From Edaphochlamys debaryana (lineage: Eukaryota > Chlorophyta > Chlorophyceae > Chlamydomonadales): a DNA stretch of 64,000 nt. The stretch lies in the NCBI GenBank assembly GCA_016858145.1, contig JAEHOE010000133.1:1-64000 (forward strand). The letters run 5' to 3'. The notes below the pieces were generated by a model, which searched no databases, was not told the DNA's origin, and saw only the letters and a list, made by a program, of their open reading frames with translations. A program made the translations under genes and the position numbers. Positions 37,001 to 49,400 of this stretch are shown here, in pieces. Every line of letters starts with the position of its first letter. The first letter of the stretch is position 1.

Positions 37001-39161
37001 GATATCGTACAGCAGGGGCGCCGGGCCGCCACTCCCGCCGCCGACAGCAGCCGCCGGCGCAAAGATGAGCTGCAGGACGGCGGGCTCGGGCTGCGGCGGC
37101 ACGGGCAGCTCCAGAAGCTGAGTGCCGTACTCCAGCGTCGCCGTGAAGTCTGCAAGTACGGCACCGTGCCGTACGAGCAGTAGCCGGAGGGACGCGGGCT
37201 CCGGGCAGGAGAGGGTGAGCAGCAGCTGGGAGGGCGGCGAGCTGAGCGGGGCCGTGGGGATGCAGGGGATGCACACGCACTCCAGCGCCACACCGGAAGG
37301 GGCGGCGGCGGCCAGCGCCGCCAGCTGAGGCCCTGCCGACGTCTGCAGCGGCGGCGGCGGACGTGCAGGGGAAGGGCCGACGTCGGAGAAGGCGGAGGCT
37401 GCGGGCGGTCCCGACTGCCACTGCTCCACCGACCAAGGCGCCACCAGGGCGGCGTCAGGCACCGCCGCCGACACCGCCTGCCGCAGCCGCGACGGCGCCG
37501 CCGCTGCCTCTGCCTCCGCCGCCGCGGCTGCCACCGCCGCCGTCGACGCCGCCGCCGCCGCGTTGGTGGCCTGCAGCAGGAACAGCTGCGTCCGCAGCAC
37601 CTCCGCCACCGCCGGCGCCTCCAGGCCCATGGTCGCCGCCACCGCCGCCAGCTGCTCCGGCGGCAGCGCCAGCAGCCCTCCCGCCGCCGCCGCCGCCGCG
37701 TCCAGGCCGCGGCTCCACGCGACCAGCTGCACGCACCCCGCTATGGCCACCATGCCGCCCACCCGCGAGGAGGAGGGGCTGGGTCGGTAGGAGGCGAGGG
37801 CGCCGGCGCGGGGGTCGGGCTGGGCGCGGAGGTGGAAGAGCTCGGGGCCGGCGGGTCCGGCCGTGACGGCGGCGGCGGGGGCGATGGCGGCCGGGTGGGA
37901 GGGGAAGAGCACGGGCGCGACGGCGGCGGTGAGGCGCGCGGCGTACTCGGCGTGGCTGCCGGTGGGGTTGTGCACCTGCGGGTGGGGACGGCAGGCAGCG
38001 ACAGCAGGGGCGGGGAGGAGTGGCTATCGGTATTGCGAATGCAAGTGAGCGCGTAGCGGTTTGCGGCGTTGAAAGGGGCGTGCTCAGCCCCTGAATCTGC
38101 CCCTGCCTCTGCAGAGGTAGCCCCCTTCCCCTCCCTTCCCCTCCCCTCCCCTCCCCTCCTGCCTTGACGCTGACGGCCTGGAGGCTGGTCAGCCCGCGGT
38201 AGCGCAGCGGCGCAGGCAGCTGCCGCGCGCCGGCGGAGGACGAGGCGGCGGCGGCGGCGGCGGCGACGCCGCGGCGGGGCGTGCCGGGCTGCAGGCGGCT
38301 GTCAGCGTCGGCAGTAGAGGATGAGGCGGCGGCCGGAGGCACCGCCGCTGCCGACGAAGCTGGTGTCACTCTCAGCGCCTGACGGCCGGGCGGGGCTGGG
38401 GCTGGCGCCTGCGCCCCCTCCTCGCACCACGCAAAGCCGCCGTCGCCGGCCCACTGCATCACGGCGGCACGCGCCGTCGCCCGTGTGGCGGTGGCGGCGG
38501 CGGGTTGCGGCGGCGGCGGCGGCGGCGGAGATGAGGCCGCCGGCGGCGGCGGCGAGGCGACGCGGAGCGCCCGTGGCGGCGAGGAGGCGGTGTTGGAGCG
38601 AATCACAGCCTGCGTGGTGGTGGCGGCCCTGCCGAGGGGCGAGGTGGGGGCGGTGTCCGACGGCGCCCGGGGGCACAGCAGGCCCATACTGGCCGTGCTC
38701 GACTCGACGGAAGACCAAGCGCCGCCCACGCCGCCGCCGCTGCCGCTGCGGAGGCCGCCACCGCCGCCGCCGCCGCTGCGGAGGCCGCCGCTGCCGGCGC
38801 CCGCCGCCGGCGGCCACTCGGGGTGGCAGTGGGCGCGCGAGGGCACGGGGGCGGCGGAGCGGAAGGCAGCCAGGGTGGACTGAGGGCTGTGGGGCCGCTC
38901 GGGAGCCTGCTCCCGCGCCTCGCTGCCGCCATCCAGGGGGTGGCGTTTGCCGGCGCCGCGGCTCGCGGCGCTCGCGGCGGAGCCCTCCGGCTTCGCCGCC
39001 GCCGCGGCCTTGGCCCCATGCTGTTTGTCGTTAGCCGCTGCGAGCGGGGGCTGCGGGGCGGGGGCCTCTGATGCCGGCTCCTCGTCGGTCGGTGGGTCGG
39101 GCGGGGCGGAGCTGGCGCCCTGCGCCGCGTTGCGGCCCGGGCGCCTGCGGAGCGTGTCCAT
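34070..39161 (-). CDS. Large low-complexity protein with hydrophobic C-terminus
   Basis: Six exons on the minus strand: 38163-39161, 35339-37975, 35071-35172, 34780-34847, 34578-34632 and 34070-34408 (TAG), giving about 1399 residues. The ATG is at 39161. Intron 1 has a GC donor (GTCAAG|GCAGGA). Residues 1-330 are Ala/Pro/Ser/Gly-rich and disordered-looking. Residues ~334-700 hold a more ordered part (LLELPVPPQPEPAVLQLIF, VRLEYGSGAATA, LVSDLAFLLERADQ). After another Ala/Thr-rich tract, the last ~230 residues contain several hydrophobic segments (GLINNGALVALMGGRLLWAL, LGVLAGILPW, LLATLLVATAVGLALEL), so a multi-pass membrane domain is likely. A second donor at 35348 is equally in phase, and a donor-like GAG|GTAGGG overlaps the chosen stop, so the C-terminus is provisional. 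Family not recognised. Confidence 0.65.
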
Positions 39162-40483
39162 GAGCTTGGCCCTCCACTTGTTGCCGCCGATGCAAGGCCG
39201 AAGCGCGTGAGCGGCTCGCGCAGGCGGTTTGGGCCGCTGCGTCTGCTTTTTCCTGCTCGGGGGTTTTCTTGGGGTTGACGCGCGGGTCCTTTGGCGCTTG
39301 GCTAGCTAGCTAACGCGTTGCACAGCTGCCTGGGCTTTGCCGTCCACTAGCCGCGCGCAGCAAATGGCGTTTCGAGCGCTTAGAAATAGAAATAGAAATA
39401 TCTAACGCCGGGTTACCCCTGGCGTGGGTTAAGGAGGGCGGGTTGGTCAGACCCGCCACCATGCCAGCGCTTAGCAAGCGGATTGCGTGATCAGGTTGAG
39501 GCTGAAACCGGGACCGCGAGTTCCCGGTTGCCACGATCCAAGGAGCTGGAGTCGAAGGCGCACCCAGCTTGTCTGGGTTTTGCAGCGCTGCGCGTCGAGC
39601 ATCGCCGAGCAACGCGCTCGAAGCCCTGGCGCCCCGCCGCAGCGACCCGGGGGCCGGACCCCTCGCGGCGGCCGCTGCGCGAAGACGCCGGCACCGCCCC
39701 GCGTTGCAGCAGGCGTTGCCACGGCGTGTCTTTGCGGCTGCGAAGGCGTAGAGAGGGAGGGGGTGAGGCAGCGGGAGCTGGCCGGGAGCCTAGCCACGCC
39801 CCGTTGCCCGGCGCGCTGGGTCGCCGCCGCCGCAACCCCGCCAACCCCGGTGCACACCCATGCGCTGGCCACAACTAACCCTTACGCAACCGGGAGCTGG
39901 GGGCCAAGGCAGCGGGGAATCACCTGCAGGAAACAGGGCATTGAGCAACGCGTGGGTCCCATCCCAGGCCTGGCATGCTTGCAGTGGCGCACCCACCTGA
40001 GCAGTGCTGGCAACCCCCCATGCTGTGCGGGTGCATCGCGCTCGTGCTGCGATCAATGGGCGATACGCGCGAGGGGCAGGAGCACTTTCAACGGCGGGAC
40101 GGGGAACCGCGGGGAACCAGGGTGTGTATTGGTACGGACGCGTGCCACCTGCCAATTAGGTCAGGGTACCCCTGACCCTGACGCTAGGTGAACTCTAGTA
40201 AGTGCTCGCCGGCTAGCCCACTGCGTCGTTGCGCTTTGAACGACGGGGCCGGGCAATTTCTGCTGCCCAAAACTTGTGTCCTCCAGGCAGCGTTGCTTGC
40301 TGCACTGACACGTTAAGCACTTACTGAATCAGCCAGTCGCTGGCTATGAGGAAGCAAGCTGCATGCCGAGCTGCTTCGGGCTCTCGAGCGAACGGAGCCT
40401 GGCTCTAGCTTCTCAGGCGCAGCCCGCCAGTGCGGAGCTGCGTTGTCTGTTAGGTTCTCAGGGAGCTGTCCTGGTCGGGAGCG
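39162..40483. other. Divergent intergenic/promoter region
   Basis: This separates the minus-strand gene starting at 39161 from the plus-strand Ubl-ankyrin gene starting at 40484. It contains a small AGAAAT x3 microsatellite at about 39382-39400. The open frames are GC artefacts without supporting splice sites. Confidence 0.5.
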
Positions 40484-43400
40484 ATGGCGTCCTCCACAGC
40501 GGCAGGGGCTGGTGCAGCGTCGTCTGCAGCGGCAGGGTCGGCAGCGGAGGTGAAGTTCACCATCACGGTGCAATGTACCGTCGGAGGCGAGAAGCGGGCG
40601 GTCTCCTACACGGTCTTCAAGCGGTAAGAGCCGGCAATGCCCTCTGCGCGCGTCGGGCATGGATTGGCCACGGTGCCCTCGCCCAGCCCTTCGTATGCAC
40701 GGGGAGTGCATGTACATGTCTTGAGGGGAGCCCGTTCTCCACCTGCGGGCGTGCAGGACGCTCATGTCCCAGGTCTTTGACAGCAGCGTGAGCTTCTTCA
40801 AGCTGGACCCGGCCCAGGTGGGCATTTGCAGACGTGGCACGAGGACCAGGCCCCGCTGGGCGTGGGATCGGGAGTTAGGGGACTTTGGCCGCCGCGAGGA
40901 TGCTGGTCATGGCCCGGACGCGGCGTGGAGCATCACGATCCGTGCTCCGCGGCTGCCACGGAAGCTAAGGCCTGCTCGATTTTCGTCTTGGCGGGATCAC
41001 GCAGGTCATCCTGGTCGTGAAAAACAAGGTGGCGCTCACCCACAAGTGTGTCGAGGACTACCGCCTCTCCGACAAGTCCGTGCTTGACCTCATCTACCTC
41101 AAGGAGGTGAGGCCCCCCTCTCGCTGGCGGAGTCAGGGCACAGCGGCCAGCCTAAGTGACCAGGGGCCAAGCCCGGGGGCCCGAGGGTTTTGCCCCGCTG
41201 GGGCGCCGGGGAGAGTTGGCCACGCCGCCCACGCCTCGCCGCGTGGCACCCACCGCCTCCGTCACTCCTTGCCCCCAGGCCCCCACGATCGAGCTGACGC
41301 TCCAGGACCAGGCGGGCAACAACAAGGCCATCACGGCCTCCACCTACCATCCGCTGTCGGATGTGGTCAAGGCCTTCTGCAAGCACCTGGGCGAGGAGAT
41401 CGGTGCGTGGCCGCCCGGAGCCCGGGGTCTCGGCTTGAGTCCCCATCCCCCCCCCCAGTGCCGCCTGGCCGCTCAAAGCACGTGGCTCTGACCCCTAAGC
41501 TCAGCGCCAGCAACAGCCTTGCCCATGGCACTCCAGCCTGCAGAACCAGCCAAACAACCCACACCTTCCCACCTTCCCACAACTACCTGCCCTGCCCGCC
41601 GCAGGCTTCTCCGACCTGTACCACGGCGGCGTCGCCCTGGATCTGGACGCGTCGCCGGCCTCCATCGGCCTCCGCTCGGGCGAGCAGCTCTTCTGCTACT
41701 GCTACCGGGCGGCCTGCCGGCAGCACTGGCTAGCGGCCGGCAAGCCCGAGCAGGCCAAGGCGCTGCGGTTCATAAAGTTCTACTTTAGCGATTGGAAGTA
41801 CGGTTACAAGACGTTTCCGATCTTTCGCCACGACATCTCAACGCCCATGGAGGTGCTCATACGCACCTTCTGCGCCTGGCGCGGGCTAGACTATGACCAG
41901 ACCGGCTTCCTGTACAGCTACACTTACAAGCAGGTGCGTGCACGTACGGCGTACGGAGAGCACGGGCACAGGCGGCCCTGAGCACACTGCCCCGCACCTT
42001 CCGAGCACAAACGCAACGCAACGCAAACACGCACCAGAGGTCGAAGCACGCAACCGCGTCCTCAACCACATCCGCACCCGCACCCGCAGGTGCAGCATGG
42101 GGACACGGCCACCCACAAGGCCCTGGCGGATGGGGACACCATCCTGGCGTACAGCCGCCAGGTGGGGGGCAGGGGCCGGGGGAGGGGGGGCAGGGGCTGG
42201 GGGTGGGGGTATAGATCATGGACGTGCCATGCAGTCTGGTCGGGGAAGAAGCTGCCGAGGGTTGAGGCTTGAAGTGGCGTCCGGCCTCAACCTCCTCTCA
42301 ACCGCCTGGGCTCCCCCGCCTCCCTCCCCTGCATCCAGGAGCTGCAGGGGCGGCTGTGGGACGCGGTGCTCGCGGGCTCGTGCCCCACGGTCCTGGCCCT
42401 GCTTGGGGAGGGCGCGGAGCTGTCGACCCGCATCGGCCCGGAGGAGTGGGGCAAGCACCCGCTGCACGCCGCCGTGGCCAACGGCCACACGGAGCTGGTG
42501 CAGCTGCTGCTGCGGGGCCCGCCGGGCCCAGGCCAGGCCCAGGCCCAGCCGGAGACGGCGGGGCCCACGGGCGGGACCGGGGCTGCGGAGGGCTCAGCAG
42601 CAAGGGAGGGGCCAGCGGCTGCGGGGCATGACGGCGGCGCTGGCGCGGCGGCGGGCGGAGGCGCGGGCTCGGGGGGGGCGAAGCAGGGGAAGGATGGAGC
42701 CCGGGGCAAGGCGGGGCCGCAGGAGCCCGGGGTAAGAACTGGCGAGGGAGCGAGCGGCCTCGGGCCCCGGCCCTCCGCCGGGGGGGCCGGGCAGAGCCCC
42801 GCATGCTCCCCCACCTCCTCCACGGCTCCTGCAGACGCGTCCCCTGACTCCACTGACAGCTCCAGCGAACCCAGCGAGTCCAGCGAGTCCAGCGAACCCA
42901 GCGGGACTGGGGCCGACCGCGCCTGTGACCCCAACCAGCTGGACTACGCCTCCGACCCGCCCCTGTGGCACGCCGTGGAGAACAACCTGGTGGAGCTGGT
43001 GGGGATGCTGCTGCGGGCGGGGGCCACGGCCGCGGACCTGCCGCCGAGGGACGGACGGCCCAAGGTGGGGGGCGGCGGAGGGGGTTGGGAGGGGACGGGT
43101 GGAGGGGGCCCGTGGGGGGTGGGTGGGGAGGGGCGGGTGGGGCGGCGGGTGGAGTCAGGGGCGCGGGCGCAGCGGCTGGCGGCTTCTGGAGGGGCTTGGG
43201 TCTGGGGCAGGGACTGGGCTCTGGCATTGAAGCGCAGGCAGGCACTTGCACAGGAGCCTCGCCGGCGCACGCACCGCCCCGCGGATGAAACTGCCCCGGG
43301 GCTCCGAGGGTGTGCCGCGGAGCCGTGACCCGCACTGGGGCAGGCCGTCCAGACCGGCCGTGCGCGCTCGGCGCTCATCGCATCCATGGCGGCTCCCGCC

Positions 43401-46400
43401 GGAGCTCCTGGGCAGTGCATGTGGGCAGCGCATGTGGGCAGTGCATGTGGGCATAAGGACTCGACGCCCTCCCCCTCCCACCTTCCACGGTCGGGGGCGT
43501 CAGGCTGCTGCAGCGCACGCAGGGACACACGCACACACCTCCCCACCCCCCACTCCCCTAACCCCACTCCTCCTCACCCCCCACCCCCAGCCCGCCTACT
43601 CGGCCTGCCCCCACGCGGCCCGCAAGGGCCACGCGGAGGCCCTCCGCGCGCTCCTGGCCGCGGGCGCCAACCCCTGGCTGCCCGACGCCGACGGCTACAC
43701 GGCCTATGACTACGCCCTGGACCACGCCAAGCCGCCCGCGCTGGTGGTGGCTCTGCTGGAGGGCGACCCGCGGTTCGGGGAGGTGCAGCGGGGGTTCCAG
43801 GTGGGGAGGAGGGAGGGAGGATGGGTGGAGGGGAGGAGGGGTGGGGGAGGGGGGAGGGGAGGGCAGGAGGGCTCGGTGGTGGTGGTGGGCGGTTGGGGCG
43901 TGGGGATTGTTGGGGACGGGGTGTTGGGGCGAGGGCAATGGCCTGTGCTGGAGCGACGTCCTCGCGGTGCTTCCCAGTAGCGTGTGACTGTCAGTGGAGC
44001 ACTTTGAGGGCATCCACGCGTCGCAAGCGACAAGGACAACGCGAGCACGTCGGCAGCTGTCGAGTCAACAATGGCAAATTCTGTTCGGTCACTTGACAGT
44101 TGTCATATCTTCACGCACGCAATTCCTACGCCCTCGATGGCCTAGCTTCTTGCAGGGTCGCACCTTTGACCTATGCAAAGCACTCCCGCTGCAGCTCCCG
44201 CTCACCGCCCTGCAACATGGCTACGTTTACATAAAGAGCAGGCATCCTAGGCAACCACGGACGACTTTCTTTGAGCGTTTGCATCCTTGCAATGCTTGCC
44301 ACTTCGCAAGCGCGCAAGGTCCAAGCCCTGGAGGTCTGTGTACCGCTCACCTGTCTGATCTCTTCTGAGGACTGCGTTTTCCTTCTGTGGCTTGGACGCA
44401 CGCGGGCAGGCTCGGCTCACATGATTCGACAAGGTTGGGCGCTCGGCGAGCGCAGTGGGGCTGCTAGCGTGATGGAAGGAAGCACGCGTGGCGATCGATT
44501 GAGGGAGGGGCCTGCGTGGGGTCGAACACTTGCCCAGCTGCACTCCTGAGGAAGGGCCCGCACAACCCGGCCTCCCCGCAGGAGCTCCATTCCCTGACGA
44601 CGGGGTGGTTCTTACCTGGTCCCTGGTTCGACCCCAGAGCCCCCCGCTCACGGCAGACGGTGGGAAGCGCCACACTTCAGTTGCACCCCCGAACGCACAG
44701 CCTCCGTCAGTGGCCCGCCTGCACCGCCCCGCCCCGCATCAGCCAGCCCGTCAGGCCCACCCTTCACATGGTCCTGCTATGGCCGCTGCCCCGCTCCGCT
44801 TCCTGCCGCTCAGGTCCCGACACAACCTAGACCGCCATAGCCCGGGGACGCTTGAATGTCCGCGGGCGCGCGGCGTGCGAGCGGGCTCGGGCTATGGCGA
44901 GCCGGAGGTGGAGGAGGCACTACCGCTACACACAGGTAAGCTCCGAGGTAAGCGGGCTTGCTTGGGGCGGAGGAGCGCGTCTCGTCACTAGCGGAGCAGC
45001 TGCAGGCCCGCCCTCCGTGCACGCACAGCCCACAGCCTGCGCCGCTGTGCACCGCAGCCCGGGGATCCGCCAGCCATGACAACTTTGAACCCGAGGAGAT
45101 TCCCCCGTTCATAGGCGGCTACGCTTCACAGGCATTTTGCATCGGGTTACAAACTGCGATGCCAAGACTCCGCGGCACTACGCCGCGTTGTCTATCGTAA
45201 CCCCGGACTACGAGTATTGGCGGCATGGGTTGCTGAATGCCTGCAGCTGACAACCAACCGTGCGTACGCCGGTGCAGGGAGGTGGGGAGCTGGGGGTGTC
45301 GTGGTTGTGGGATGAAGCGGGTGGGGCGACGGGGGGGGGCGCGTGGGGGGAAACGGGATCGGGTCGGGAAGACGGGGTAGGCAGATGGGGCATTGGGAGG
45401 ACAATCGAGTCCCGTGAGTGCGCTTAGCCTTGCCGGTCTCCCCCTTGGTGTCGGTGCATGCATGACGCTGCCGGCAGCAGGCGGGGTAGGACCTGCCCGG
45501 GGGAGACGCTGCACGACGCAGTGCTCTCGCGGGTGGGGACTGCGGCAATAGGAGGCAGTAGAACCTGCCCAGGGGAGACGCTCCACGGACCAGCGTCTCA
45601 CGGGAATGGGGGTGGGGTGGGTACCGTTCGGCAGGCGGCAGTTCGTAAACAACCCTGGGAGCGCTTTCTTGCTACCGCCCGGCTAACTTGCTCACCTTCC
45701 CCCGCCCGACCCGTTCTTTTTGCGCCCGGGCCCTCGGCTCCTCCCGCCCGTTTGCAGTGTGTGCTACAGCAAAGGCCCAACGACAGCCCCTGGCGCCCAG
45801 TGCCCCAAGTACCATGGACGCTGCTGCCTTACGGCAAGGGCGACCCATGTGTCCCCGACGCCCCAATTATGCCCCCGCTGCCGCCCGCTTGGAATGTGGC
45901 GGGGTGCGAGCGGAGCTGGCGGGGGAAGGCGCCGAGCCGCAATCCCAGACCGTGAGGGTGGCACATGCTCAGCTGTGTACGCCCCAGCCGCCCGGTGGCA
46001 CGCCTTGTGACCCTTTCCCCCCGCCCGCTCGGAAGGTGGCGGGGGTGTGAGCGGGCCTTGTGGGGGAAGGCGCTGAGCCGCACTCCCGGACCATAAAGTG
46101 CTGTGCTTGCACGTTAGGCCTATGTCCGCCGCGCGGGTGACCAGTCGTGCGCCTTGAGCCTGGAGCAAGCCTCTCTTCCGCTTCGCACGCTGCTGGGCCG
46201 CCGGTGTTTCTCAACACCTTAATCACTGCAGACACGCTACAGGAGGGAGGGTGCGGGCATGTTGAGGGCATCGCGAGGACCAGGTGACTTGCGAGCTTGC
46301 GGAGGCCACTCCTCTGTATGTGTGCAGTACGGCGTACGGGTCCCTCGTCCGGGCCCAGCGTCCCGCCCCCGCCTCTACTTGAATTCCTATTCACCATCAA

Positions 46401-49400
46401 CCTCACTACCCTTGCTTTGCTTCGGCAGTCCCTGATGCCTCAGTGAGCGCTCACATTTTGGCGCGACGCTACTGAATCCTGGCTTTTGTTGCGCCTGGTA
46501 CACTCCAAGCTACTGTATCACGTTAGCCATTTTGCAACTGTTTACGTATTCCCAGCTGGCCGCTTGTCCGCGATCGCCATGGTGCGCATGGCGGGTCTTC
46601 AACGCGCTCTTCCCTCGCGAATGCCAACATGAGCGTGGATGGAGAACCTCAAGCAGCAACGTACTGCCTTGGAAAGATACACTGCACTTCAAAGTTGCCT
46701 CCCAGCCCGGCGCACCCCACCAGGCTGGGTGCCCGAAGGCCAAGCCCTCTCGAACCTCCCTTAGGTGCTTGTCAGCACCATCCCCAGCGGACATGGCGCA
46801 CTTTGTGTCCGAAGAGACGCATAGAGTGGACTGTTATCACTGCCTGGGAGGGTGGGATTCATGGGGCACATACTGTGTCCGGGGAAGGGATTGGGGCGGT
46901 CGGGTCGGGGAGGGCGCGCTGCGGCGGGCCTCCCCAGGCCAGATCATGGTACCGTGGGCGCGGTGCGTGATCTGGGGGAGGGGGAGCGGCGTCCGAGGCT
47001 CGGATTCGTGTCGCCCACGACCGCCGCCCGGTCGCCGCCGGCTGTGCTCGATCCCCGACCTTCCCCCGAGGCCCCCTGAGGCCGCCTGGCCAGGTCCCAC
47101 CTGCTTCCTGGCAAGCGGCGGGCGGCGGGAGCGGCGGGAGCGTGGAGGTGCAGGGCGTGTGCACCGCCTGCAGTGCTGTACGACACGCACCTGTACGGCA
47201 GTGGGTGGCAAGAGGTGCGCCTATGTTAGGGGAAGGGATTGGGGCGGTTTGGTCGGGGAGGATAGATCATGGTACCGTGGGGACCGTGCGTGATCTGGGG
47301 GAGGGGCAGCGGAGTCTGGGGCTCGGATTCGTGTCGCCCACGACCGCCGCCCGGTCGCCGCCGGCTGTGCTCAATCCCCGACCTTCCCCCAAGGCCCCCT
47401 GAGGCCGCCTGGCCAGGTCCCACCTGTTTCCGGGCAAGCGGCGGGCGGCGGGAGCTGCGGGAGCGGCGGGAGCGTGGAGGTGCAGGGCGTGTGCACCGGC
47501 TGTACGGCAGTAGGTGGCAAGAGGTGCGCCTATGTCAGGGGAAGGGACTGGGGCGGTTGGGTCGGGCGGGGCTGCGGCGGACTTGCCCAAGCCAGATCAT
47601 GGTACCGTGGGCACGGTGCGTGATCTGGGGGAGGGGCAGCGGAGTCCGGGGCTCGGATTCGTGTCGCTCACGACCGCCGCCCGGTCGCCGCCGGCTGTGC
47701 TCAATCCCCGACCTTCCCCCAAGGCCCCCTGAGGCCGCCTGGCCAGGTCCCACCTGTTTCCGGGCAAGCGGCGGGCGGCGGGAGCTGCGGGAGCGGCGGG
47801 AGCGTGGAGGTGCAGGGCGTGTGCACCGGCTGCAGTGCTGTACGGCATGCACCTGTACGGCAGTGGGTGGCAAGAGGTGCGCCTATGTCAGGGGAAGGGA
47901 CTGGGGCGGTTGGGTCGGGGAGGGCGCGCTGCGGCGGGCCTCCCCAGGCCAGATCATGGTACCGTGGGCACCGTGCGTGATCTGGGGGAGGGGGAGCGGA
48001 GTCCGAGGCTCGGATTCATGTCGCCCACGACCGCCGCCCGGTCGCCGCCGGCTGTGCTCAATCCCCAACCTTCCCCCAAGCCCCTTTGCGGCCGCTCGGC
48101 CAGGTCCCACCTGTTTCCGGGCAAGCGGCGGGTGGTGGGAGCGTCGGCAGCGTGGAGGTGGAGGGCGTGTGCACCGCCTGCAGTGCTGTACGGCATGCAC
48201 CTGTACGGCAGTGGGTGGCAAGGGGTGCGCCTATGTCAGGGGAAGGGACTGGGGCGGTCGGGTCGGGCGGGGCTGCGGCGGACTTGCCCAAGCCAGATCA
48301 TGGTACCGTGGGCACGGTGCGTGATCTGGGGGAGGGGCAGCGGAGTCCGGGGCTCGGATTCGTGTCGCTCACGACCGCCGCCCGGTCGCCGCCGGTGCGG
48401 CTTACCTAAGGCATGTCATAGGCTTAGGGGATGCAGTTTGGGCGTGAGGGGCGTGGTCGCGGGGCACAGATCACCTTGCGCTGTGCTTGCCATGGCCGCA
48501 GGCCGACGGTCGCGGCCAAGGGCGTCGCCGTACGATGTCGTACGCGGTCCGGGGTCCAGACACTGTTATCAGCATGACATAGAGATGTTACAGCCGCGAA
48601 GGCGCGGCGAGATTCGCTAGCTCCGCCAGATCACGGTGCTCTGACGGTCTAGCCAGTAACCAGATCATGATCAGCGACGGTGAACCGTCACTACGAATGC
48701 CTCGCCGCCGGGGCCTTGCGGGACTCGGCCCCCGCTCAGGCCAGCAGGACAAGTGCCCTTCCCATGCACGACCGCTCCCGTGGCATGGATCTCACACGAA
48801 CGACGCTCAGTGCATGGCGCCTGGCACCCGCACTCGGACGGGAAGGGGGGCAAGACGGGGACCCCGAGGCGAGGACCCGAACACACCAGGCCGCCCCGAG
48901 AGCAGGACCGCCCCGCAACACACAACAGCGCCCCTGCACCCGGCCCGAGTTTCCCCTCTGCCAAGACAGCAGGAACACGGCAGCAGGCCGCAGCCGCGCC
49001 TACCTCAACCTCGCCCCCGCCGCCCAACGCCTAACGCCGATCAGCATGGCTGCGCAAGCAAGGCCAGAGGGCCGCATCCTCACACACGCTATGCACGGCG
49101 TCGGCCTTGCAGGCAGCCTACGCCATCCCAAATAGCGACACAGGGAGCATACCGGCAGCATAGAGGCGTCTAGAGACGCCGTGCACAGCAGCACATGGCC
49201 AGTACAGTGCTGCGACGCCACGCCGCGGCGACCGAACCCTGCATGAGCGGGCCCCGAGCTCACGCACGCTCTGTGCCCTCTTGAGAGAAAGCGCACACCC
49301 CGGCATCAACGCAGGCTCCCTCCGCTGCAAACCTCCCGTGCGGGACACACCTCCGCCGCATGCCGTGGCGCCCCAAACCCCTGCACAAGCTGCCGTGTAC

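Noticed and set aside
42732..42834. Possible intron with perfect GTAAGA donor and CTCCTGCAG acceptor inside exon 7 of the Ubl-ankyrin gene
   Set aside because: It is 103 bases, and removing it shifts the frame away from the ankyrin repeat DPPLWHAVENNLVEL, while reading through keeps it.
44157..44368. Alternative last exon for the Ubl-ankyrin gene after TTCTTGCAG
   Set aside because: The acceptor and phase fit, but codon use is unlike the gene and the peptide shows no recognisable pattern; the 50313 exon fits better.
44600..44640. GGTTCGACCCC resembling a tRNA B box
   Set aside because: No A box, acceptor stem or anticodon arm could be placed around it.
47269..48324. A 351-codon open frame across the tandem array
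   Set aside because: Unit lengths are not multiples of three and the same DNA unit is read in different frames along the array, so it is a by-product of stop-poor GC-rich repeats.
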